This document shows positions 48,357 to 57,205 of a stretch of 64,000 nt of DNA, in pieces. The position numbers and the translations under genes are program-made. The stretch's first letter is position 1. Each line of letters opens with the position of its first letter. Source of the DNA: Kitasatospora sp. GP82 (lineage in GTDB: Bacteria > Actinomycetota > Actinomycetes > Streptomycetales > Streptomycetaceae); assembly GCF_029892105.1 (NCBI RefSeq), contig NZ_JARZAJ010000012.1, forward strand, positions 162,182 through 226,181. The letters are read 5' to 3'. Below the pieces are notes generated by a model. That model was not told the DNA's origin. It ran no database searches and saw only the letters and a list, made by a program, of their open reading frames with translations.

Positions 48357-50399
48357 TCAGCTGGTCGCGGCCTGCTGCTCGATGCGGTGCAGCGTCGCGG
48401 CCCAAGGCTGGAGCCTGTTGGCGAGCCGGATCTCGTCCACGATCCGGCCGATGATGGTGGTGATGCCGAAGTCCTTCGGGGTGAAGACTGCTGCGACTCC
48501 GGCGGCCTTCAGGACCTCGGCGTCCGCAGCCGGGATGATGCCACCCACGACGACTGGCACATCCTCCACCCCCGCCCGGCGAAGTCGGTGCAGAACGTCG
48601 GGAACCAGCTCCGGGTGGGCGCCGGAGAGGATCGACAGGCCGACGCAGTGCACATCCTCGGCGACGGCGGCGGAGACGATCTGTTCCGGCGTCAGCCGGA
48701 TGCCCTGGTAGACCACCTCGAAACCGGCGTCGCGGGCGCGGACGGCGATCTGCTCGGCACCGTTGGAGTGGCCGTCCAGGCCGGGCTTGCCGACCAGCAG
48801 GCGCAGGTTTCCCACGCCGAGCTCGGCGGCGGTGGCGGCCACCGCCTCGCGGACGGTGGCGAGTTCGCCGCCCGGCTCGGCGGTCACCGCGACCGGTGCG
48901 CCGCCGACGCCGGTGGGGGCCCGGTACTCGCCGAAGACCTCGCGCAGGGCGAAGGACCACTCCCCGGTGGTGACCCCGGCACGGGCACAGGCGAGCGTGG
49001 CGGGCATCAGGTTGTCGCTGGTCGCGGCGGTGGCCTTGAGCTCCGCCAGCGCGGCCTGCGCGGCGGCCTCGTCGCGCAGACCGCGCCACTGCCGGAGAGC
49101 GGTGAGGACGGACTGCTCGGACGCCGGGTCGACCACCATGATGGCGGTGTCGAGGTCGGCGGTGAGCGGGCTCTCCTCGGTGGTGTCGAAGCAGTTGACC
49201 CCGACGATGCTGTCCTCGCCGGACTCGATCCTGGCCCGGCGGGCGGCGTGCGAGGCGACCAGGTTGGACTTGAGGTAGCCGGACTCGACGGCGGGAATCA
49301 CGCCGCCCATCTCCAGCACCTTGGCGATCTCGGCCTCGGCCCCGGCGAGCAGCTCGGCGGTCTTGGTCTCGATCACCTCGGAGCCGTTGAAGATGTCGCC
49401 GTACTCCAGCAGGTCGGACTCGTAGGCGAGGACCTGCTGGATGCGCAGCGACCACTGCTGGTCCCACGGGCGGGGCAGGCCCAGCGCCTCGTTCCACGCG
49501 GGCAGTTGGACGGCCCGGGCGCGGGCGTCCTTGGAGAGGGTGACGGCGAGCATCTCCAGCACGATGCGCTGGACGTTGTTCTCCGGCTGGGCCTCCGTCA
49601 GGCCGAGCGAGTTGACCTGGACGCCGTAGCGGAAGCGGCGCTGCTTGGCGTCCTCGATGCCGTAGCGCTCGCGGGTGACCTTCTCCCAGAGCCGGGCGAA
49701 GGCGCGCATCTTGCACATCTCCTCGATGAAGCGGACGCCCGCGTTCACGAAGAAGGAGATCCGGCCGACCACCTCGCCCATCCGCTCGGCCGGCACCTGG
49801 CCGGAGTCGCGGACGGCGTCGAGGACGGAGATCGCGGTGCACATCGCGTACGCGATCTCCTGGACGGGGGTGGCCCCGGCCTCCTGCAGGTGGTAGCTGC
49901 AGATGTTGATCGGGTTCCACTTGGGGATGTGGGCGACCGTGTACGCGATCATGTCGGTGATCAGGCGCACGGAAGGACCGGGCGGGAAGACGTGCGTCCC
50001 GCGCGAGAGGTACTCCTTGACGATGTCGTTCTGGGTGGTGCCGGTGAGCCTGGCGATGTCGGCGCCCTGCTCCTCGGCGACCACCTGGTAGAGCGCCAGC
50101 AGCCACATCGCGGTGGCGTTGATCGTCATCGAGGTGTTGGTCTGTTCCAGCGGGATGCCGTCGAACAGGGTGCGCATGTCACCGACATGGCCCACCGGCA
50201 CGCCGACCCGGCCGACCTCGCCGCGTGCGAGCACGTGGTCGGAGTCGTAGCCCGTCTGGGTCGGCAGGTCGAAGGCCACCGAGAGGCCGGTCTGCCCCTT
50301 GGCGAGGTTGCGGCGGTAGAGCGCGTTGGAGTCGCTCGCGGTGGAGTGGCCCGCGTAGGTGCGCATCAGCCAGGGACGGTCACGTTTCTGATCGTCCAT
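48357..50399 (-). CDS. meaA: B12-dependent ethylmalonyl-CoA mutase (MeaA)
   Basis: 680 aa from the ATG at 50399, sharing one base with the ccr stop (TGATG). The N-terminal mutase barrel (about 1-530) has MRTYAGHSTASDSNALYR, LSVAFDLPTQTGYDSD and NNVQRIVLEML. The C-terminal B12 domain (about 550-680) has the DxHxxG motif in GKPGLDGHSNGAEQIA and VVVGGIIPAADAEVL. Earlier called MeaA in streptomycetes. It rearranges ethylmalonyl-CoA to methylsuccinyl-CoA. Its cofactor is made by the cob genes in the same window. Confidence 0.93.
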   Translation of the reverse strand: MDDQKRDRPWLMRTYAGHSTASDSNALYRRNLAKGQTGLSVAFDLPTQTGYDSDHVLARGEVGRVGVPVGHVGDMRTLFDGIPLEQTNTSMTINATAMWLLALYQVVAEEQGADIARLTGTTQNDIVKEYLSRGTHVFPPGPSVRLITDMIAYTVAHIPKWNPINICSYHLQEAGATPVQEIAYAMCTAISVLDAVRDSGQVPAERMGEVVGRISFFVNAGVRFIEEMCKMRAFARLWEKVTRERYGIEDAKQRRFRYGVQVNSLGLTEAQPENNVQRIVLEMLAVTLSKDARARAVQLPAWNEALGLPRPWDQQWSLRIQQVLAYESDLLEYGDIFNGSEVIETKTAELLAGAEAEIAKVLEMGGVIPAVESGYLKSNLVASHAARRARIESGEDSIVGVNCFDTTEESPLTADLDTAIMVVDPASEQSVLTALRQWRGLRDEAAAQAALAELKATAATSDNLMPATLACARAGVTTGEWSFALREVFGEYRAPTGVGGAPVAVTAEPGGELATVREAVAATAAELGVGNLRLLVGKPGLDGHSNGAEQIAVRARDAGFEVVYQGIRLTPEQIVSAAVAEDVHCVGLSILSGAHPELVPDVLHRLRRAGVEDVPVVVGGIIPAADAEVLKAAGVAAVFTPKDFGITTIIGRIVDEIRLANRLQPWAATLHRIEQQAATS

Positions 50400-51736
50400 C
50401 AGATGTCCCGGAAGCGATTGATCGCGGGCAGGTGCTGCTCGCGCAGCTCGTGGTCGCGGACGCCCAGGCCCTCCTGCGGGGAGAGGCAGAGCACGCCGAC
50501 CTTGCCCTGGTGCTTGTTGTGGTGGACGTCGAGGGCGGCCTGGCCGGTCTGCTCCAGGGTGTAGACCTTGGAGACCGTCGGGTGGATCTTGCCCTTGGCG
50601 ACCAGGCGGTTGGCCTCCCAGGCCTCGCGGTAGTTGGCGAAGTGCGAGCCGACGATCCGCTTCAGCGACATCCACAGGTAGCGGTTGTCGTACTGGTGCA
50701 TGTAGCCGGAGGTGGAGGCGCAGGTGACGATGGTGCCGCCCTTGCGGGTGACGTAGACCGAGGCGCCGAAGGTCTCCCGGCCGGGGTGCTCGAAGACGAT
50801 GTCCACGTCCTCACCACCCGTCAGCTCACGGATCCTGCCGCCGAAGCGCTTCCACTCGCGCTGGTCCTGGGTGTGCTCGTCCTTCCAGAAGCGGTACCCC
50901 TCGGCACTGCGGTCGATGATCGCCTCGGCGCCCATCGCCCGGCAGATCTCGGCCTTCTGCGGGCTGGAGACCACGCAGATCGGGGTGGCGCCGCCGGCCA
51001 GCGCGTACTGGGTGGCGTACGAGCCGAGGCCGCCGCTCGCGCCCCAGATCAGCACGTTGTCGCCCTGCTTCATGCCCGCGCCGTTGCGCGAGACCAGCTG
51101 GCGGTAGGCGGTGGAGTTGACCAGGCCGGGGGAGGCGGCCTCCTCCCAGGTCAGGTGGGCGGGCTTGGGCATCAGCTGGTTGGTCTTCACCAGGGCCAGC
51201 TGGGCCAGGCCGCCGAAGTTGGTCTCGAAGCCCCAGATGCGCTGCTCCGGGTCCATCATCGTGTCGTTGTGACCGTCCGAGCTCTCCAGCTCGACGGAGA
51301 GGCAGTGCGCGACCACCTCGTCGCCGGGCTTCCAGGCGTTGACCCCGGCGCCGGTGCGCAGCACCACGCCCGCGAGGTCGGAGCCGACGACGTGGTACGG
51401 CAGGTCGTGGCGCTTGGTGAGCGGCGACAGGCGGCCGTAGCGCTCCAGGAAGGAGAAGGTGGAGACCGGCTCGAAGATCGAGCTCCACACGGTGTTGTAG
51501 TTCACGGCGCTTGCCATGACGGCGACCAGGGCCTCGCCCGGGCCGAGCTCGGGCAGGGCCACCTCGTCGAGGTGGAGGGACTTGCGTGGGTCCTTGTCGC
51601 GGCTGTCGAGGCCGGCGAACATCTGCTCCTCGTCCTTGCGGAGCGTCACGGCTCGGTAGGACTCCGGCAGCTTGAGGGCGGCGAAGTCCGCCGAGGTGCT
51701 GTCGGAGTTGAGGATTGCGTCGAGGATTTCCTTCAT
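50399..51736 (-). CDS. ccr: crotonyl-CoA carboxylase/reductase
   Basis: 445 aa from the ATG at 51736 with GGAGG 6 nt upstream. The medium-chain dehydrogenase/reductase fold is complete: YRAVTLRKDEEQMFAG, VMASAVNYNTVWSS, HVVGSDLAGVVLRTG, LIWGASGGLGSYATQYAL for NADPH and IVFEHPGRETFGASVYV. It reductively carboxylates crotonyl-CoA to ethylmalonyl-CoA, which also feeds polyketide extender units. It is first in the ccr-meaA-mcl-mch-(mcd) operon with a TetR-type operator in its promoter. Confidence 0.95.
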   Translation of the reverse strand: MKEILDAILNSDSTSADFAALKLPESYRAVTLRKDEEQMFAGLDSRDKDPRKSLHLDEVALPELGPGEALVAVMASAVNYNTVWSSIFEPVSTFSFLERYGRLSPLTKRHDLPYHVVGSDLAGVVLRTGAGVNAWKPGDEVVAHCLSVELESSDGHNDTMMDPEQRIWGFETNFGGLAQLALVKTNQLMPKPAHLTWEEAASPGLVNSTAYRQLVSRNGAGMKQGDNVLIWGASGGLGSYATQYALAGGATPICVVSSPQKAEICRAMGAEAIIDRSAEGYRFWKDEHTQDQREWKRFGGRIRELTGGEDVDIVFEHPGRETFGASVYVTRKGGTIVTCASTSGYMHQYDNRYLWMSLKRIVGSHFANYREAWEANRLVAKGKIHPTVSKVYTLEQTGQAALDVHHNKHQGKVGVLCLSPQEGLGVRDHELREQHLPAINRFRDI

Positions 51737-51933
51737 GGCTGCCTCCGAAGGCGTACCTGTGTGAGGGGCTGCACAGGGCGTCTGGGGGAGCCGGGAGCGG
51801 ACACCGGCTTCGCTGTCGGTCTGAGGGTGGGTGGAAACGAGAAGTACGGGCTGCGACGGGTGGTGGTGTCGCATCCGGACACGGCGCGCCGAGGTGGGGA
51901 GCCGCGGCGCCGCGACTGGTGGGTAACAAGTTA

Positions 51934-51970
51934 GTGGCACCCTGTGCCACTCGTAAAGACACTGGGTGTC
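51934..51970 (-). promoter_or_regulatory. ccr: ccr promoter with TetR-type operator
   Basis: On the minus strand a -35-like TTTACG (51952-51957) and a -10-like TAACTT (51928-51933) are 18 bp apart. The spacer is filled by GTGGCAC-N3-GTGCCAC (51934-51950). A second palindrome GACAC-TGG-GTGTC (51958-51970) is centred 22 bp away, two helical turns. A repressor here would block RNA polymerase. The rest of 51737-52078 is the ccr leader and the tetR terminator. Confidence 0.75.
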
Positions 51971-52024
51971 ATCAATTCAGGTGAATGCGACGCCCGTTCG
52001 ACCACCCGTGGATAGGCATGGGAA

Positions 52025-52054
52025 AGGCCCGCCCCGCAACTGCGGAGCGGGCCT
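52025..52054 (-). terminator. Hairpin terminator after the tetR gene
   Basis: AGGCCCGC (52025-52032) pairs with GCGGGCCT (52047-52054), with CCGC/GCGG inside, just after the regulator stop at 52079. Confidence 0.7.
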
Positions 52055-52078
52055 GGAAAACCCTTCTGACCTGTGGAA

Positions 52079-53005
52079 TCAGCCCGTGGCCGCACCGCTC
52101 AGCGCGGCTCGGATGCGGTCCACCACCAGGTCCAGCGGGGCGTCGGTGCGGGCCACTGTGATGAGAACCTCACCGCCGGGGCTGGCACTCAGTGCGCTCA
52201 CCGCCGCCGCCTCCAGCGACGAGACCGTGTCATCAGTGGCACCGGGTGCCACAGTCGTCCCACGCCTGCGCATCCCGTGCGGGGCGGTCGCCCAGAACGT
52301 TCCCCGGATGACCTCGAAGGAGTGGTCCAGCTGCGCCTCCACGTCCCCGTGGCCGCCGGCCCGCAGCCAGCGCCGCAGGACGTGGTTGTGCGCCGCGACC
52401 ACCGCTGCGGCCGACACCTCCGCCAGCATCGAGTCGTCGTCCCCGCCGCGCTGCCAGCCCGGCGGAATCTCCTCGGCCGCGTCGAAGCGGCCCAGCAGGT
52501 ACCGGGTGAACAGCCGCTCGTAGCGGGAGACCACCGCGATCTCCCGCTCGCGCAGCGCCGGGACCTGGCGGATCAGCTGGTACCGGGCCACCGAGACCCC
52601 GGGCGTGGAGGCGTACATCCGCAGCACCTCCTTGATGCCCCGGCAGACCACGTCCAGCGGGTGCTCGTCCGGCTCGGCGCTCGCCAGCAGGTCGGCCACC
52701 CGGACCAGGGTGTCGTCGTGGTCCGGGAAGATCGCCTCCTCCTTGGACCGGAAGTACCGGAAGAAGGTCCGCCTGGCCACACCGGCCTCGGCGGCGATCT
52801 GATCGACCGTCGTCTCCTCGTAGCCCTGCGAGGCGAACAGCTCCATGGCGGCCGTGGCCAGATCCTGGCGCATCTGCTGCCGCTGCGCGGCCGCCCGGCG
52901 GTGACCGGCGGGCGATGGCCCCGCCGCCGACTGTGCCGCCAGCGCCCGTTCTGCCAATGCCCCTTCGAGGGCCGACTGCTCCACCGGTGACTGATCCCGA
53001 TCCAT
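52079..53005 (-). CDS. TetR-family regulator, candidate regulator of the ccr operon
   Basis: 308 aa from the ATG at 53005; a GTG at 53014 is the alternative. A disordered N-terminus of about 45 residues precedes the HTH (LATAAMELFASQGYEETTVDQIAAEAGVARRTFFRYFRSKEE-like, about 55-100). The long C-terminal ligand domain ends in an extended region (MRRRGTTVAPGATDDTVSSLE) that contains an operator-like DNA sequence. It lies immediately upstream of ccr on the same strand. The same GTGGCAC-N3-GTGCCAC motif in the ccr promoter and in this gene supports a regulatory link. Confidence 0.85.
   Translation of the reverse strand: MDRDQSPVEQSALEGALAERALAAQSAAGPSPAGHRRAAAQRQQMRQDLATAAMELFASQGYEETTVDQIAAEAGVARRTFFRYFRSKEEAIFPDHDDTLVRVADLLASAEPDEHPLDVVCRGIKEVLRMYASTPGVSVARYQLIRQVPALREREIAVVSRYERLFTRYLLGRFDAAEEIPPGWQRGGDDDSMLAEVSAAAVVAAHNHVLRRWLRAGGHGDVEAQLDHSFEVIRGTFWATAPHGMRRRGTTVAPGATDDTVSSLEAAAVSALSASPGGEVLITVARTDAPLDLVVDRIRAALSGAATG
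52236..52252. promoter_or_regulatory. Second GTGGCAC-N3-GTGCCAC operator, inside the tetR coding sequence
   Basis: GTGGCACCGGGTGCCAC has the same 7-bp arms and 3-bp spacer as the ccr promoter site and lies 285-300 bp away, inside codons for the regulator's C-terminal region. Confidence 0.6.
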
Positions 53006-53184
53006 GTCAGGCACGCTACACGCCTCGGCAGCCGTGCCAGCGGCCTTCGGGCGGCGCACGGCCGGCACCGGCCCGGTCGCGGTCGGCCTGGGCCACCGGG
53101 CGGAGACCGCCCCTGGCTCCCAGGCCGGCCGTACGGGTACGTCCCGCCGCCCGTCCCCGAGGGGTGCGGACGCGGGCGGGCCGT

Positions 53185-53412
53185 TCATGCGTCCACCTCG
53201 CTGCGCTCGGAGTTCGCCTCGCCCGGTGCGCACCTGTCACCGCTGCGCTCGCTCATGCGTCCACCTCGCTGCGCTCGGAGTTCGCTGCGCTCGGAGTTCG
53301 CTTCGCTCAACGCGCACCTGCTCGCTGCGCTCGCTCATGCGTCCACCTCGCTGCGCTCGGAGTTCGCTTCGCTCAACGCGCACCTGCTTGCTGATTCGCT
53401 CGCTGCGCTCGC
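53185..53412 (-). repeat. Streptomycete Ser-Glu-Arg coding-like tandem repeat array
   Basis: Three copies of TCATGCGTCCACCTCGCTGC begin at 53185, 53253 and 53335 (68- and 82-bp steps). Each is followed by GCTCGGAGTTCGC and variable CGCTGCGCTCGC units. The minus strand reads as MSERSER and QVRVERSELRAQRGGR-like peptides. This repeat is familiar from streptomycete gene ends and is probably not a protein. It fills most of the 400-bp gap between the tetR gene and the upstream dehydrogenase gene. Confidence 0.75.
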
Positions 53413-55191
53413 TCATCGGCGCGCGTGGTCGCGGAAGCCGCGGCCGGTCTTGCGGCCCAGGCAGCCCGCCGCCACCAGGTGCTCCAGCAGCGGTGCCGCC
53501 GCCAGACCCGGCTCGCGGAACTCCTGGTGCAGCACCTGCTCGATGGTCAGCGACACGTCGAGCCCCACCACGTCCAGCAGTTCGAACGGGCCCATCGGGT
53601 AGCCGCAGCCCAACTTCATCGCCGTGTCGATGTCGTCCACCGTCGCGTAGTGCTCCTGGAGCATCCGCACCGCGTCGTTCAGATACGGGAAGAGCAGCGC
53701 GTTGACGATGAACCCCGCCCGGTCGCCGCACTCCACCGCGTGCTTGCGCACCCGGCCGCACAGCTCCAGCACGGTCGAGGTGACGTCCGCCGAGGTCAGC
53801 ACGGTGGAGACCACCTCGACCAGCTTCATCGCCGGGGCCGGGTTGAAGAAGTGCATGCCGATCACGTCCTGCGGCCGCGAGGTGGCGGTCGCGCAGCTGA
53901 TCACCGGCAGGCTGGAGGTGGTGGTGGCCAGCACCGCACCCGGCTTGCAGATCTTGTCCAGCGTCGCGAACAGCTCCCGCTTGACCGCAAGATCCTCGGC
54001 CACCGCCTCCACCACCAGGTCGACCTCGGCCAGTTCGGCGTACGAACCGCTCGGGGTGACCAGGGCGAGGGCGGCCTCGCGCTGCTCCCCGCTCAGCCGG
54101 CCCTTGGCCACCGAGCGCTCCAGCGACTTGGCGAGCTGCGCCTTGGCCCGGTTCGCCTTGTCCAGGCTGCGCGCGGTGAGCAGCACCCGGTGCCCGGCCT
54201 TGGCGAAGACCTCGGCGATGCCGGTCGCCATGGTGCCCGAGCCGCAGACGCCGACACTGTCCACCTGGCGGCTCGCGGCCCGAGGCGTGGCGGTGGCGGT
54301 GGCCGGTTCGGCGATCACCTTGGACGAGCCCGGGGCCTCGTAGGTGTAGAAGCCGCGGCCCGACTTGCGGCCGAGCAGTCCGGCCGCGACCAGCTGGCCG
54401 AGGATCGGTGCCGGTGCGTGCAGCCGGTCCCTGGACTGCTCGTACATCGCCTCCAGGACGGTACGGGCGGTGTCCACGCCGATCAGGTCCAGCAGGGCCA
54501 GCGGGCCCATCGGCAGGCCGCAGCCGAGCCGCATGGCGGCGTCGATGTCCTCGCGGGTGGCGTACTTGGACTCGTACATCGCGGCGGCCTGGTTGAGGTA
54601 CGCGAAGAGCAGGCCGTTGACCACGAACCCGGCCCGGTCGCCCGCCGCCACCGGCTCCTTGCCGAGGTCGCGGGCGAAGTCGGCCGCCTCGGCGGCAACC
54701 TGAGGGGACGTCAGGACGGTGCGGACCACCTCGACCAGCTTCATGGTGTGCACCGGGTTGAAGAAGTGCAGGCCGAGCACCCGCTCGGGGCGGGCGGTGG
54801 CGGCCGCGATCCGGGTGACCGACAGGGCCGTGGTGCCGGTGGCCAGGACGGTCTCCGGCGGGCAGATCCGGTCCAGTTCGGCGAAGATCTCGCGCTTGAG
54901 CTCCAGCTGCTCGGGCACCTCCTCGATCACCAGGTCGGCGGTGGCGGCCGCGTCGAGCTGGTCGCCGACCGAGATCAGCGCGAGCAGCGCCGTACGCTCC
55001 TCGGCGGTGAGCCGCTCGCGCTGGACGGCGTGCGCGGTGGCCTCCTCGATCCGGGTCAGTGCCCGCGCGGCTGCGTCCGGGCCGGCCTCGATGCCGATGA
55101 CCCGGCGGCCGCTGCGCGCGACGGCCACGGCGATACCGGCACCCATGGTGCCGAGGCCGACCACGGCGACGATGGGGAAGGGACGCTTCAT
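53413..55191 (-). CDS. tandem-duplicated 3-hydroxyacyl-CoA dehydrogenase (two complete modules)
   Basis: 592 aa from the ATG at 55191 behind AAGGAG. Module 1 (about 1-290) has GLGTMG at residues 12-17 for NAD, LGLHFFNPVHTMKLVEVV with the catalytic His, and AGFVVNGLLFAYLNQA. Module 2 (about 310-592) repeats these: VCGSGTMATG, IGMHFFNPAPAMKLVEVV, AGFIVNALLFPYLNDA, RKTGRGFRDH. Each module is about the size of a PaaH/HbdA enzyme. It oxidises 3-hydroxyacyl-CoA, for example 3-hydroxybutyryl-CoA feeding crotonyl-CoA metabolism. Proximity to ccr is suggestive. Confidence 0.92.
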   Translation of the reverse strand: MKRPFPIVAVVGLGTMGAGIAVAVARSGRRVIGIEAGPDAAARALTRIEEATAHAVQRERLTAEERTALLALISVGDQLDAAATADLVIEEVPEQLELKREIFAELDRICPPETVLATGTTALSVTRIAAATARPERVLGLHFFNPVHTMKLVEVVRTVLTSPQVAAEAADFARDLGKEPVAAGDRAGFVVNGLLFAYLNQAAAMYESKYATREDIDAAMRLGCGLPMGPLALLDLIGVDTARTVLEAMYEQSRDRLHAPAPILGQLVAAGLLGRKSGRGFYTYEAPGSSKVIAEPATATATPRAASRQVDSVGVCGSGTMATGIAEVFAKAGHRVLLTARSLDKANRAKAQLAKSLERSVAKGRLSGEQREAALALVTPSGSYAELAEVDLVVEAVAEDLAVKRELFATLDKICKPGAVLATTTSSLPVISCATATSRPQDVIGMHFFNPAPAMKLVEVVSTVLTSADVTSTVLELCGRVRKHAVECGDRAGFIVNALLFPYLNDAVRMLQEHYATVDDIDTAMKLGCGYPMGPFELLDVVGLDVSLTIEQVLHQEFREPGLAAAPLLEHLVAAGCLGRKTGRGFRDHARR

Positions 55192-55583
55192 GTCCTGACT
55201 CCTTGTCATGGGCCCCGCGCCGTGCTCGGGAATTGCCGGGGCAGCGCTGTGCCGCAGGCGCACCGGAGGAGGGCGCGACGGCGCGGGGGAGTGGTGATGA
55301 CGGTTGCGGCACCGCGCGGCGGGCCGGTCCGCTCCGGCCGTGCCGCGGATGTGCCGTGGTGCTCAGGCGCTCTGGGTGAGAGGAAGCGACGCTGACGCGC
55401 TGAGAAGAGCCGGCCGTCGCCCGAGTCGGGCAGAGGCCGGGAAGCGGGCACCTCGGCCGGGTCCGTGGATCGCGCGATGGCGCGCCGGACGCAGACCCCG
55501 CCGGTGCGGCTCCCGAAGCCCAGCGGTGGTGCGTGCGGTCACTGTAGCGAAGTTACCGCCGCGTAGGAAGAGTTCGGACATGG

Positions 55584-55631
55584 CGAAGCCCCCGCCGTTC
55601 CTCCCTGGGTGGGAGGGCGACGAGGGCTTCG
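55584..55631. terminator. Hairpin after the MFS gene
   Basis: CGAAGCCC (55584-55591) pairs with GGGCTTCG (55624-55631), with a partly self-paired interior (CCTCCC/GGGAGG), 14 bp past the MFS stop. The rest of the 453-bp gap (55192-55644) shows no gene; it includes the dehydrogenase promoter region. Confidence 0.6.
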
Positions 55632-55644
55632 GGAGCGCGGGGCG

Positions 55645-57138
55645 TCAGTGCACCAGCACCGGAACGGCGTCCTCCGTGGAGGCACCCTCGACCTGGGCGT
55701 CCGGCCGGCCGATGTTGATGAAGACGAAGGAGATCGCCGCCGCCAGCAGCAGGATGCCGAAGGACCACCAGATCGCGGTGGAGAAGCTGTGCACCATGGT
55801 CTGGACCTTGAACAGCTCCGGCGAAGTCGCCTTTGCCATGTGCGCCTTGACGTACGCGGTGGCGGAGCTGGCCGCGATGGTGTTCAGCAGTGCGGTGCCG
55901 ATCGCGCCGCCGACCTGCTGCGAGGTGTTGACCATGGCGGAGGCGACACCCGCGTCACGCGGCTGGACGCCGTGGGTGGCCAGGCTCATCGCGGGCATGA
56001 ACGCGGTGCCCATGCCCAGGCCCATCAGGACCAGGCCGGGCAGGATGTGCACCGGGTAGGAGCTGTCCACCTTGATCTGGGTGAGGATCAGCAGGCCGAG
56101 CGAGGCGACGGCGAAGCCCGGGGTCATCAGGTAGCGCGCGGGCACCCGGGTCATCAGCCGGGCGCCGATCTGGGTCGAGCCGGTGATCATGCCCGCCACC
56201 ATCGGCAGGAAGGCCAGGCCGGTGACCACCGGGCTGTAGCGCAGCACGACCTGCAGGTAGTAGGTGAGGAAGAGGAAGAGCCCGAACATGCCGATCACGG
56301 CCAGGCCCAGCGAGAGGTACACCCCGCCGCGGTTGCGGTCGGTGACCACGCGCAGCGGCAGCAGCGGGGCCTTGACCGAGCGCTCGACCAGGACGAAGGC
56401 GATCAGCAGCACCGCCGCGGCCGCGAACAGGCCGAGGGTGATGCCGGAGGTCCAGCCGTCCGACTCGGCCCGGGTGAAGCCGTAGACCAGGGCGACCAGA
56501 CCGCTGGTGACCAGCAGCACACCGGGGATGTCGAGCTTGTTGCTGTTGCGGCCCTGGGCGGGCTCGCGGATCACCAGCACCGCACCGGTGATGGCCACCG
56601 CGGCGAACGGGATGTTGACGAAGAAGGTCCAGCGCCAGTTCATGTACTCGGTGAGCAGGCCGCCGAGGATCAGACCGATGGCACCGCCGCCACCGGCGAT
56701 CGCACCGAAGATGCCGAAGGCCTTGGCGCGCTCCTTGGCCTCGGTGAACATCACCGCGAGCAGCGAGAGCGCCGCCGGGGCGAGCAGTGCGCCGAACACG
56801 CCCTGCAGGGCACGGGCGCCGAGCAGCACGCCGGTGTTGGCGGCGGCGCCGCCGACGGCGGAGGCGAGGGCGAAACCGCTCAGGCCGACTATGAAGGTCC
56901 GCCGGCGGCCCCACAGGTCGGCGATCCGGCCGCCGAAGAGCAGCAGGCCGCCGAAGGCGAGCGCGTAGGCAGTGATGACCCACTGGCGGTTGGCGTCCGA
57001 GATGCCGAGGTCGGCCTGGGCGGACGGGAGGGCGATGTTCACGATGGTCGCGTCGAGCACGACCATCAGCTGGGCGAGAGCGATGAAGGCCAGGGCCTTC
57101 CAGCGCCGGGGGTCCGGCTGCAGGACGGATTCAGACAT
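55645..57138 (-). CDS. DHA2-family MFS drug/proton antiporter (14 TM)
   Basis: 497 aa from the ATG at 57138; a GTG at 57150 would add four residues. About 14 membrane helices are predicted. Motif D1 is in LDATIVNIALPSAQADLG, motif A in GGRIADLWGRRRTFIVG, and motif C-like glycine-rich sequence in GAIAGGGGAIGLILGGLLTEYMNWRWTFFVNIPF-like TM5-6 (about 135-170). It lies 67 nt downstream of a TetR gene on the same strand, the usual arrangement for a substrate-induced exporter. Confidence 0.9.
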   Translation of the reverse strand: MSESVLQPDPRRWKALAFIALAQLMVVLDATIVNIALPSAQADLGISDANRQWVITAYALAFGGLLLFGGRIADLWGRRRTFIVGLSGFALASAVGGAAANTGVLLGARALQGVFGALLAPAALSLLAVMFTEAKERAKAFGIFGAIAGGGGAIGLILGGLLTEYMNWRWTFFVNIPFAAVAITGAVLVIREPAQGRNSNKLDIPGVLLVTSGLVALVYGFTRAESDGWTSGITLGLFAAAAVLLIAFVLVERSVKAPLLPLRVVTDRNRGGVYLSLGLAVIGMFGLFLFLTYYLQVVLRYSPVVTGLAFLPMVAGMITGSTQIGARLMTRVPARYLMTPGFAVASLGLLILTQIKVDSSYPVHILPGLVLMGLGMGTAFMPAMSLATHGVQPRDAGVASAMVNTSQQVGGAIGTALLNTIAASSATAYVKAHMAKATSPELFKVQTMVHSFSTAIWWSFGILLLAAAISFVFINIGRPDAQVEGASTEDAVPVLVH

Positions 57139-57205
57139 GGGAGTACCCACTTACGTACAAGAGCGTGCAGGAGATCGAGGAATGGGGCTGCAGATCAGAT
57201 GCAGG

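Noticed and set aside
53185..53412. Possible CRISPR array
   Set aside because: Units are close in sequence throughout and spacers are not unique. It matches the known streptomycete SER-type repeat, and no cas genes are near.
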